A stretch of 64,000 nucleotides of DNA, from positions 1,302,001-1,366,000 of the forward strand of contig CAVNZM010000013.1 in assembly GCA_963693365.1 (NCBI GenBank). The letters are read 5' to 3'. Position 1 is the first letter of the stretch; every line of letters starts with the position of its first letter. Positions 54,636 through 64,000 of the stretch are shown here, one piece after another. The notes under the pieces are model-generated. The model made no database searches. It worked only from the letters and a program-made list of their open reading frames with translations, and was not told where the DNA came from. The translations under genes were made by a program, and so were the position numbers. The stretch is from Amoebidium appalachense. Lineage: Eukaryota; Ichthyosporea.

Positions 54636-56431
54636 AGGCATTTTTTGTGCGAGTTTTGCACACAAAACGCACGAAACCATGGACACATATACACACCCTG
54701 GGCCTATTCACATATGTTTACACATCTGGCACTTAGTTGAAACACAATGTGAACGTACAGGCGGGCGTGCGGGCGAGCACGCACACACACACTATACGCA
54801 CCACACACAGAGGGGGGGGAGGGAGGGGGGAGGGAGGGGGGGGGGGGGGGGGGGGGGGGGGCAGAGGGAGTGGGAAGGGGGGAGGGGGGGAGGGGGAAGG
54901 GGAGATAACAGAGAGAGAGAAGAATGGGGGGCAAGGGGGGAGAGGGGGGGAGAGAGAACGAGGCGAGAGAGAATGGCAGCGAGAAGGGGAGGGAGTGGGG
55001 GGAAAGGGGGCGGAGCCTGGAGGGGGGGGGGGGGGGGGGGGGGGGGGGCTGATGGCATGCATGCAAATCCACGTGCACATGCAATTTACACAACAACACA
55101 TACCAGTAAATGACATATGCGTGCTACAAAGATACAAAACGAGTTTGCACACAGAAATCCCCAACTACCATAGTTTCTAAACATTTTAATAACTTTTTTT
55201 ACCTTTATCTAAACTTTTACCTCATTAAAATAGAATCGCCAGTGCACGGGTACACCACAGCTACGAGCGAAAATCTTACTGCAGCAACAGAGCCACAAAT
55301 TCCCACCCAGCAGCAACACTAACCTAATCTCTTTCCACACCTTAACAGGCAATGATCTCGGGTGCGTTTTCCACCCTCCACCAAGCAATCGCGCTCGACG
55401 CATTCCCACCTGTCGACGTCCACCACACCAGCCGCAAGATGTATGGCCAAGTATACATCCCCAGCGTAAACTGGATCCTTATGATCATCACCATAGCAAT
55501 GGTCGCTGGAACGCAGAGTTCCACTCTTCTCACCGCCGCGTACGGCGTGTCCGTGGCGGGGAGTTTCGTGTGCACGAGCATCGCGTACACATGCTATCTT
55601 GTGTACGTGCGCAAGTGCGCGTGGTACGTGTGGCCTCTTTTCCCCGCCGTTTTCCTCACGCTTGACATGATGCTTTTCGCCGGAACAATTTCCAAAGTCG
55701 CGACTGGCGGGTACATCACTCTTACCATCGCTTTTGTCCTACTTTTGATTATGGTTGTTTGGCACCAAGGGCGGGTGGACGACCGGAAAGCGGAACTCAG
55801 CGCTCTAGGCATTGCCGCCGAAGAGGTCGCGCACACCGTCGAGACGACAGACTCAAAAGTTTTGGGCCAAACCGTCACCGTAACGACGCGCCTTAACGCT
55901 ACCATTTCCGCTCTCGAGAGCATGATCGGGTCAAAGGGTGTCGGCCGGCCCGCGGGCGTCGGCGTGTTTCTCACCCGCGGGCTTCAGGGGATTCCGGACA
56001 CCCTCATACGTTATCAGGCGATTACGGGAACACTCCCAGAGACTGTTATTCTTCTCACGATGCGCCCCGTACACGTCCCGTTCGTCGCCCCCGCCGACAA
56101 ATACCACGTCGGTTCGTACGGCCGCGGCGTGTATCGTGTCGTCGTTACGGTGGGGTTCGCGGAGCCGAAACCTTATGTGGATGAGTGTTTGAGGGAGTGT
56201 CAGGTGTGGGTTCCTGATATGGTTCCTGTGTTGGACGGGAAAACGGTGACCTACTATATGGGCTATCGTACGTTCGTCGTTCCGGATAGCGTGCCGTGGG
56301 TTGTGCGGGTGGTGAGGAAAACGCACCTGGCGCTGTATGATGCGATCAAGAGGCTTCTCCCTGGATATTCGCGGATGCTGCTTGCCCCGGCCAATTTTAT
56401 GGTTATCAGCACGGTGTCGCAAGCTCAGTAA
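52834..56431 (+). CDS. HAK/KUP-family K+ transporter
   Basis: Potassium uptake across the plasma membrane, normally H+-coupled in this family. Exons 52834-53971, 54348-54580 and 55349-56431: 2454 nt, 817 aa, phases matching. Residues 1-155 are a disordered hydrophilic tail. The membrane core starts with the hallmark VYGDLGTSPLY (168-178). TGAEACYADIGHFG (379-392), spanning the exon 1/2 junction, matches the second family signature TGAEALYADxGHFG. About 12 hydrophobic helices run to about residue 600 and a hydrophilic C-terminal domain follows, as in the family. Donors are G|GTATGG and CAG|GTATGA, acceptors CTTTAG and TTAACAG. The stop TAA at 56429-56431 overlaps a perfect donor (CA|GTAAGT); use of it with the acceptor TTTTTTGTAG near 56548 would add only HCG. 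Family members occur in bacteria, fungi, plants and some protists. Confidence 0.93.
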
Positions 56432-56790
56432 GTTAATGGTGGTGGGATCATGTTTTTTAGGGCAAAAGAACTTCCGAGTTGACGACGTGCAACATCTTTT
56501 CAATGATTTAGAGTAGATCAGTAGTTTTAACGTTTCTCTTTTTTGTAGGCACTGCGGGTGACAGCGGGTCGTGGCAAGGAGAAAGGTTCACATGGGGAGC
56601 GAGAGGGAGGGGGAGTGTCGGGGTGGAGGATGAGGGGGGGGGGGAGGAGGGAGGAAGTGGGGAAGAGGGGGGGGGGGGGTTTGGACCTGGGGGGGGGGGG
56701 GGGGGGGGGGGGGCTGAGGTTTTCGAGGTAATTCGTATTCTTAAGTTCGAGTGTAGCACAAACACTGAATGCGCGTAATTATAAGTTCAT

Positions 56791-57200
56791 GCATAGAAAC
56801 ATGCCACACATTTGTGATTGATGCCTGAGTTAAAACACAGAGTTAAATACAAAATCTTGTGGCAGGCTGCTGGTCAGCGCCAACGTACACTCTTTTCTCT
56901 CTTTAGCCCAGTTCTCGCTTTCTTTTCTGCCAATTTTTTGCCGTAGTTGTTTTTTTTTTTTTTTTTTTTTTTTTTTTTGGTTCTCTGTGTTTTGGGGGGG
57001 GGGGGGGGGGGGGGGGGGAGGGGGGGGGGGAGGGGGGAAACTTCGGTTTTTGCGGTAAGGACTATGCCGCAGTTGTAGCTAGCCCTGTAAGTGTGTAACT
57101 TCTGCAAATCAATGCAAGGAAGCCTGCCACACATCATTGCCTGAATCAAAACCCAAAATGAAATACAAAATCTTGTGGCCGACTGCCGGTCACCGCCAGC
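56791..57200. repeat. Direct duplication about 320 bp apart
   Basis: CATGCCACACAT...TGCCTGAGTTAAAAC...AAATACAAAATCTTGTGGC...GGTCAGCGCC recurs as CCTGCCACACAT...TGCCTGAATCAAAAC...AAATACAAAATCTTGTGGC...GGTCACCGCC. Both are followed by GCCCAGTTCTCG. The T-run/G-run composite lies between the two. Confidence 0.75.
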
Positions 57201-58149
57201 ACTTTCTACCCAGCCCAGTTCTCGTTTGGACGGAGAAAAAAAACCTTTACGCTTAATTCAAGTTCTTTTTTGCGTTCTTTTTTTTTTTCTTTTCGGGGCC
57301 GGGGGACCGGGGGGGGGGGGGGGGGTAGGGAGGGAGGGAGGGGAGGATACAGGGAGGAGGGCACGGGAAGGCGGAGGAGGGGGTGCGTGTGTGGCGGGGA
57401 GGGAGGAGGGGGGGGGGGGGGGGAGGGGGGAGGCGGGGGGCATAGATGGGCCCAAAAACGAAGAAAGGAAGAGAGGGTGTACACAATTGTGACGGGGGGG
57501 GGGGGGGGGGAGGACCGGGGGGGGGGGGGGGGGGGGGGGAGAGGAGGGGTGGGTGGACTGGTGGTGATGCAGGAGCAGGGGAACCGGAAGGGTGAAGGGG
57601 AAGGGGGTTAGGGAGGGAGGGGCGGGGGGATACAGGGAGGGGGACACGGGAAGGAGGGAGCTCGAAGAGGGGGGGAGGGGGAGGGGGGGGGGAAGGGGAG
57701 GAATAGGAGAGGCGGGGGTGATAGACTGGCCGAAAATTGGAAAAGGGAAGACGGGATGTGACGCGGGGGGGGGGGGGGGGGGGGGGTTAGGACTGGTGGG
57801 AGGGTGATGCAGGAGCCTGGTAGGAGGGGGGGAACGGGAGGGGGTGAAAGAGAGGGGGAAGGTGGGGCAAGGGGGGGAGAAAGGGGGGGGGGGGGGGGGG
57901 GGGGGGGGGGGAAGGGGGTATGTAATGATGCCCGAGTGCTTCAAATTCTGAGACTCCCCAAGTTCAAACTGAGGATATACGTTAGGAGAGCAAGTTTTGT
58001 CCGCTCTCAACCTGCTATATACATACTGTTCGTTTTATCAAAGAACTACGCAGGAGATTCAAATCAAAATTTAAACCTAAATTTTATAATATAATCACAC
58101 TATTGTGATCTGAGGTGCTATTCGTAATGTTCCATAGTGTGTTACCTAT

Positions 58150-58228
58150 TCACAAGGGACAGTCCTAAAGATTTTTTGGACTGCCATTCACAAGGGACAG
58201 TCCTAAAGAGTTTTTGGACTGCCAAACA
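58150..58228. repeat. Two-unit 40-bp tandem with internal dyads
   Basis: TTCACAAGGGACAGTCCTAA and TTTTTGGACTGCCA are repeated twice. GGACAGTCC and GGACTGCC can partly pair within a unit. Confidence 0.75.
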
Positions 58229-58544
58229 ACATGTCTTATGTTGCTCAGTACAATAATGATGAAATTAGGATAATCTTACCAAATTAACTTAAAATATAAT
58301 AGTTCACATGTACACGGGTTGGTTAAACTAAACTAACTCTAGTTCACGCGAGCATATTCATACGGCACCTGAAGATACGAATGCTGTGCTATTTACATTT
58401 ACACGTGGTGCATTAACAAATCCAATCATAGATAGGAAAGACTATGTACCACTAGTACGGTACCGTTTTATCGATCCCATAGCCTTTGGTAAGAGTTTTG
58501 AGTCATAGTAATGAAACTCACATTGGGCTATATGGAAAAGGTAC

Positions 58545-58615
<71 letters not shown>

Positions 58616-58661
58616 GTGTGCGTGTGTGTGTGCGCGTGTGTGCGTGTGTGTGTGCGCGCGC

Positions 58662-58692
<31 letters not shown>

Positions 58693-58712
58693 CGCGTGTG
58701 TGTGTGTGTGCG

Positions 58713-58763
<51 letters not shown>

Positions 58764-59139
58764 GTGTGTGTGTCGGTAGCGCTAGAGGTTTTCATTCAAC
58801 ACGTGCCAGTGACAAATACATACACGGCAAGAAACAGAGCAAAAAAAAAGCACAAAGAAGGACAATGGAGGAATTCAATTAACCATGTTTCACACCAATC
58901 GAATGTGGAAGCAAAACGCCGAATCTGCTGTACCTGTGCAACAGCAAAAACGAGAATGAGCTCAAGTTGTAAACCGAAAGTTAGTGGCTGAGAGAACCTT
59001 AGTGAATGACAAGGGAGGGAAAAAAAAAAAGAAAAAGAAAAAAAGAAGGCTCCGAGAGATTGAGTGGCAAGGGGGAAAAAAAAACCACCCAATGCTTCAA
59101 GTTCTTCGTGTTTGCATTTCCCTTTTTTAGTTTTCTTAC

Positions 59140-59188
<49 letters not shown>

Positions 59189-59661
59189 ACCCCCTCTTCC
59201 CCCCTCCCATTGTCTTCCGGGCAAAAACACACACACAGAGAGAGAGAGGCACAGTAAACAATACACGCACACAGCCTCCGCACACATACTCACACATGTT
59301 GAGATATCTACACCGAAGCACACAGTCTCAAGTATTGCATTTCAACAACCAAACCCCCCAAAAAAAGGTATAGCCTCGAGTTTGTTTAGACTCCCCCCCC
59401 CACCCCCCCACCCACCCACCCATTCCCCCACCACCACCCACCCACCCACCCACCCACACACACACACACAGACACACACGCACACATACGCAAACGCGCA
59501 CACAAATACGCACACACTCTCTCCCCTCATCCCTCTCTGAACTTCCCTTCCCCCGTCCCCCTCATTCCCAAACACCGGTCCCTCCTGGTCTCCTTGCACC
59601 AGGTTACAACCCCCCCCCCCCCCCCCCCCCCCCGTATTTCCCTTATGGTAGTGCACAAATT

Positions 59662-59781
<120 letters not shown>

Positions 59782-59800
59782 TCACTCACTCACCGTTTCC

Positions 59801-59838
<38 letters not shown>

Positions 59839-59895
59839 CAAAAAAAAAAAAAAAAAAAAAAAAAAACACAACAATGACACCTACCTAGCACTCAA

Positions 59896-61626
59896 TCATG
59901 CGTCGTGCGCATGCTCCCCATCAGCCACTCCCATCGTCACCAGGCCCGCACTTGAGGGCTCTCCCTCATGCGCGCGCACCACCGCGGTCTGTGGTTTCGT
60001 CCGTGAAAGGAAATACGCCAACTGCCCGGCAGAGAGGAATGTTGGCGCGTGTAGCTGAGGGAGTTTCGCCGGGTCCCATTTGGCCTGTATTGCTTGTGTA
60101 AAAAACTGGTCTAACGTTTGCAATGAAACTACCATGCGCGCAATGGACGACCAGCCAATAGCCCCGGAGATAAGGTGGCTCGGGTCTACATATGAGATGA
60201 GAATCAAAAGGGAATACACGAAAAGGGCAACCACACAGAACCGGAGGTTGCAGAAGAAGTCGTTGAACTGGAGGGATGCAGCCCGTGCCTGGAAGAGATA
60301 GTAAAAAACGAATGCATCGGCTAGTAGTCCAAAAGCAACGGAACCCGAGGCGCCGTAACGTAAACCCCGCGGGTGGTATGTGTCGACAAAGTACCAAACG
60401 AAATGCGTGCTTATGCCGACAACGTAAAACAGAACAGTCAGCCCGGCGGTGAATTTCAAGGGGGATACGTGCATGCGCTTTCCTGTGGCCACTATCTTTT
60501 GCGTAAAAACTTGGGCGATGAGGCGTTGGCGCATGCACAGAACGGCAAAGAAGAGCGAAATGGCAAAAACCTCCATGTTGAATACAATCAGAAGAATTCT
60601 AGCCATGTGTTGGGTCTCCCTTTGAAGGACACTCGATTGCGTGTAGTCCACATCCGTAGGGAAGCCGTCAAAGCGCAACAGGCACGCCATTGACACGAAA
60701 AAAGTGACAATGTACACGTATATCGCCGAGCCGAACACGAGCGTAAGGTACAGCATGCCGCGAGATTTAACAACGGGGTGCTTGCGTTGGTAGTAAACCA
60801 TTGAAGCGAGGGCGAGAAGTACCACAAGCCCTGCCCCCGCGTAGCTGATTTCGTACAGGAAAACTCGTGCGCCATAACCCTTTTGAGTATTGATTGTGTT
60901 GACAAACGAAGCGGCTTCATGCTCGACATTTTCTCGCAGCAGCGAAATGTCGGTTGCGTTCATTGGTGGTTGTGCAAGGAGTGAATTTTCGTATTGTTCC
61001 TGTTGTGCTGATAATACCTCGGCATGAAACATGATGACATGGAACGGTGCACGCGATGAAACCATGGTACAGATCCACAGAAACGAAGCCTCAGCACCTA
61101 GTGCAAGAAGTGCGGCAATGAAATGGGCGAAGAATGTCTGCCGGAGGTACTTCCGCAACTTCTCCTTCCTCTTCGAGTTGTATGATTTTCGTGCCCAAGT
61201 CGCCCCATGTTCCTTTTGCTGCGACCCACCTGCCCGTTCCTTTGCCACCAATTCAAGATGCATGGGCTGTGTGGTAGGCCCGGAGTTTTCATCGTCTATA
61301 CACCTCGCTATGGGATTAAATTTTGCTGGTTTTTGAGCAACACATGTGGCACTGTACATAGTACCATTACACGTGCATGTGCCCACATGTGTAGAATTCG
61401 CAGATCCTTTCCGGCTGTGGTCCGTCTTCGGTTGGAAACTTTCCGTTGGGCAAATGTCGAAGGTGACACGAGGCACATCTTTGATAATCTTTACCCCGCT
61501 ACTAGTTTCATGTGGTTTATCTTGTCTATGTGTATGTGTGTTTGTGTTTGTTTGTGCACCTACTCTTGCTTGTATCATACCGTCTCTGCCTGGACGTGGG
61601 TTACTGAGTCTGGGTGGGTTCTGCAT
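59896..61626 (-). CDS. Multi-pass membrane protein, possibly 7-TM receptor-like
   Basis: Single exon, 576 aa. The ATG at 61624-61626 is the first in frame after an upstream TAA; a GTG 12 bp earlier is not needed. Residues 1-160 are hydrophilic with a Cys-rich patch (CTCNGTMYSATC, about 84-95) and a basic stretch before the membrane. Hydrophobic helices lie at about 165-189, 256-278, 291-316, 342-365, 391-414, 427-446, 461-480 and 484-503. The roughly 65-residue loop after the first would be on the far side. So one helix, a loop, then seven helices, with a hydrophilic C-tail. RKHPVVKSRG (281-290) recalls the cytoplasmic loop of class C or plant-type 7TM-RGS receptors, but no RGS domain is present. 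The family assignment is weak. It lies 133 bp downstream of the small gene on the same strand. Confidence 0.75.
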   Translation of the reverse strand: MQNPPRLSNPRPGRDGMIQARVGAQTNTNTHTHRQDKPHETSSGVKIIKDVPRVTFDICPTESFQPKTDHSRKGSANSTHVGTCTCNGTMYSATCVAQKPAKFNPIARCIDDENSGPTTQPMHLELVAKERAGGSQQKEHGATWARKSYNSKRKEKLRKYLRQTFFAHFIAALLALGAEASFLWICTMVSSRAPFHVIMFHAEVLSAQQEQYENSLLAQPPMNATDISLLRENVEHEAASFVNTINTQKGYGARVFLYEISYAGAGLVVLLALASMVYYQRKHPVVKSRGMLYLTLVFGSAIYVYIVTFFVSMACLLRFDGFPTDVDYTQSSVLQRETQHMARILLIVFNMEVFAISLFFAVLCMRQRLIAQVFTQKIVATGKRMHVSPLKFTAGLTVLFYVVGISTHFVWYFVDTYHPRGLRYGASGSVAFGLLADAFVFYYLFQARAASLQFNDFFCNLRFCVVALFVYSLLILISYVDPSHLISGAIGWSSIARMVVSLQTLDQFFTQAIQAKWDPAKLPQLHAPTFLSAGQLAYFLSRTKPQTAVVRAHEGEPSSAGLVTMGVADGEHAHDA

Positions 61627-61759
61627 TCTGACTGACACACTCGGAGATGGTTACTTGCATGTTAAATTTGGCAGGTGATACATGCATGTCTGTAGCTCGA
61701 GGTGTGGCGGTGTGATGTTTAGAAAAGAACAAATCATGTTAAACGCATAATGGCAGGTC

Positions 61760-62160
61760 TCAGTCGACGTCAGGCCAACTGAAAGGTGCTGGTGGGTTAA
61801 AACTTTCCCGTTTAAACGTTTCGTATAACTGCTCAGCCTTTGTATACGTAGCCTGCAAAAAAAAAAAATCCGATCTTCGGAAATCGTAGAGCATTTATGT
61901 ATCCCATGCTCCTCTCCCGCCAACGTAAGGTAAGCTTGTTGTGGGGCTGCGAAAGCTGTGGGTAGTGTAATAGTGATGTGCTTTGTGTGCTAACTTTGTG
62001 GCAAAAAAACGAAAAGTACGTACGTAATGTACGTATATATATATATATATATACATGATATACATACTACGTACACAGGTACCTGCTTTCTCCTATTAAA
62101 CAATGCATTCCTTTCTTTTGTCACACAACCATAGACGTGTGACCGGGTACTCATGATCAT
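61760..62160 (-). CDS. Small two-exon gene, 56 aa, unknown
   Basis: Exon 1 62083-62160 (26 codons) ends AAGCAG|GTACCTG. Exon 2 61760-61852 follows an excellent acceptor (T-run then GCAG) and ends TGA. Both are phase 0. The ATG at 62158-62160 is the first after an in-frame TGA; Met3 is an alternative. The protein is basic and hydrophilic without a signal or membrane helix, with parts TKERNALFNRRKQ, AEQLYETFKRE and the C-terminus NPPAPFSWPDVD. I do not recognise it; the size and the Pro/Trp tail would suit a small mitochondrial subunit, which is a guess. The intron has a (TA)n run (62034-62052). Only 133 bp separate it from the next start codon. Confidence 0.6.
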
Positions 62161-62919
62161 TATGTACAGCGTGTGCAGTGATCATGAGCAGTTGGCCACT
62201 GGCAAAGAGAAAAAAAAGGAAAAAAAAACATATGTATACGCGCTTTGAGCAGATAATCGCTGCCGACCCTAAAGGACACGTGTCCCCCGATACCTCAGCT
62301 CAATTGAAATTCTACACCCCAAAAACCATTGGGACGTGTTAACCATATATTCCTTCAGGGACTATATACGGTTAGTACCATACACCGCTCAAATAGAACA
62401 CAATTCTTTCTTTTTTTTTTTAACCGTTTGAGCGAATCAATTACAGAATACATAAACCCCGTTTTAATGACCTGCACACGCCCCAGAAAAAAGGGTTTCG
62501 GGAGATTAGAGTGGTGCGATATGGACGAATCACAACCCTGCGTCGCACAAAAAAGCTGAAACAACAGTTGAATTTCGATATGATTACGTAACCTCGAACT
62601 CCGGCATGGGTTTACACACTTCTTATTTTTTTTGCAATTTGTTACCGTCAGACCGTTGACTCATCTGAGCTGATCGATATCCGGGATTCCGATACCGAGC
62701 CTCGTATTACCTTTTTAGTTTTATTTGTAGCTACAGTAGAGTCACGGTAGCTGAACCTAAATTTGCCGCAGGGTAACACACACGTGTCTCTATGGCAGGC
62801 TCGAAGTCTCAGTGTGCCACCACAGTCAAATACTCTCGTGTTTCAAGTTGGCTGCCTGTGAGCTGGGCAGCCAAAGAAATAGTCGGCTTTGCTCTCAGAG
62901 TTTTGGACAGTGGAATTAA

Positions 62920-62951
<32 letters not shown>

Positions 62952-63164
62952 GGGGGGGGGGGGGGGGGGTTGCCTTGTTACAATTCTAGAATTCTGAACA
63001 GGACTGTCGTGTCTTTTTGCCTGCACTTTCCATTCAATTTACAGTAGTTTATTTATAAAACATCCCAAGCAGTGGTTATGCCAAGATCGCTTTTAACGTT
63101 TTGCCTCTAAATATACGGTTTGTTCTCAAACTTTTCTAAGGCTTGTTTTCAGAAACACATATTC

Positions 63165-63230
<66 letters not shown>

Positions 63231-63294
63231 GGCATGTACACACACACGCACGCACGCACGCACGCGCGCGCGCGCGCACACACACACACACACA

Positions 63295-63325
<31 letters not shown>

Positions 63326-63351
63326 GCGCGCGCACACACGCACGCACGCGC

Positions 63352-63398
<47 letters not shown>

Positions 63399-63627
63399 TA
63401 TACACACACACGCACGCACCCACACACACACACATGATACACACACATTCACTCAGTGACACCGTGACTCACTCACTCACACTCACAGTCGAACACCATT
63501 GCATATAAACACATACACGTGCACACACACGTACGTGCAAAAACCATCTTGTATATGCGTACAATTATTAGTAGAGTGTACACAAGTGTGAATCACACAC
63601 ATACACTGTTACCCTCCCTCACCCGCG

Positions 63628-63670
<43 letters not shown>

Positions 63671-63681
63671 CCTTACGCAAC

Positions 63682-63722
<41 letters not shown>

Positions 63723-64000
63723 ACACACACACGCACGCGCGCGCCACATGCACGCACACACACACGCACGCACACATGCACGCATGCACGCACGCACACA
63801 CATACATAAACATACACACGTGTGCACACACACGCACACACACACATACATACACGCCACACAAACACACACAGACACACACACACAGAGAGAGAGACAG
63901 ACAAACACACACACGTGTACACACACACACACAGCTGAACTCACACACACAGAGACCCACACACGCAAACTGTAAACTGTAGCGACAAGGTTTCGAGTGT
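62161..64000. other. Right-edge flank, mostly low complexity
   Basis: Unique AT-rich sequence to about 62920, then an A-run/G-run pair (62918-62969), unique sequence to 63160, then CA arrays with CG and TA interruptions to about 63935. A 45-codon plus-strand ORF at 62792 runs into the A-run and is not convincing. The 5' part should hold the promoter of the small gene. No gene is seen. Confidence 0.6.
63165..63935. repeat. Compound CA/CG/TA microsatellite
   Basis: Mainly CA with embedded CGCG and TATA blocks over 770 bp. Long alternating purine-pyrimidine stretches could adopt Z-DNA. Confidence 0.9.

Noticed and set aside
62792-62925. Plus-strand ORF of about 45 codons ending in an A-run
   Set aside because: It runs into a homopolymer, has no splice or homology support, and the region is upstream of a minus-strand gene.

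Overview
This is eukaryotic nuclear DNA. Every multi-exon gene can be rebuilt with GT-AG introns whose phases agree across all junctions. The gene set fits a unicellular opisthokont (ichthyosporean-like or early-diverging fungus): a CorA channel of the fungal Alr/Mnr2 type, a HAK/KUP potassium transporter (absent from animals as far as known), a mitochondrial carrier close to yeast Mme1, and an MSH6 with no PWWP domain. That placement is an inference, since no ribosomal or mitochondrial marker is present. Most of the window is intron or spacer filled with poly-G/poly-C runs (up to 64 nt), CA/TG arrays (up to 225 nt), GA tracts and dispersed repeats, so long six-frame ORFs through those tracts are artefacts.

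Layout from left to right. (1) The 5' part of an unrecognised gene on the minus strand, 3322 to 319, running off the window. (2) A spacer of about 2.4 kb with palindromes. (3) A 10-exon SLC25 mitochondrial carrier on the minus strand, 13450 to 5705, 361 aa, Mme1-like. (4) A bidirectional promoter, 13451-14224. (5) An intronless CorA-type transporter on the plus strand, 14225-15913, whose GMN motif reads SWN. (6) A repeat-rich convergent spacer to 20073. (7) MSH6 on the minus strand, 51291 to 20074: 38 exons, 1246 aa, 3.7 kb of coding sequence over 31 kb. (8) A second bidirectional promoter, 51292-52833. (9) A three-exon HAK/KUP transporter on the plus strand, 52834-56431. (10) A convergent spacer. 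(11) An intronless multi-pass membrane protein on the minus strand, 61626 to 59896. (12) A two-exon 56-aa gene on the minus strand, 62160 to 61760. (13) Low-complexity sequence to the right edge.

Two themes stand out. Four genes handle ions or membranes, and two that may both handle Mg2+ (Mme1-like carrier and CorA) share one promoter. Introns carry a superfamily of short dispersed elements. Each copy with an intact end has the same terminus joined to a homopolymer tract (G-run on one strand, C-run on the other), and several copies are truncated only at the opposite end. That is the layout of a retroposon with a poly-C tail, or one with a non-templated G head, and it may explain many of the homopolymer runs here. 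Exon-edge duplications (carrier exon 4, possibly MSH6 exon 15) and splice sites formed by the edges of microsatellites are further unusual features.
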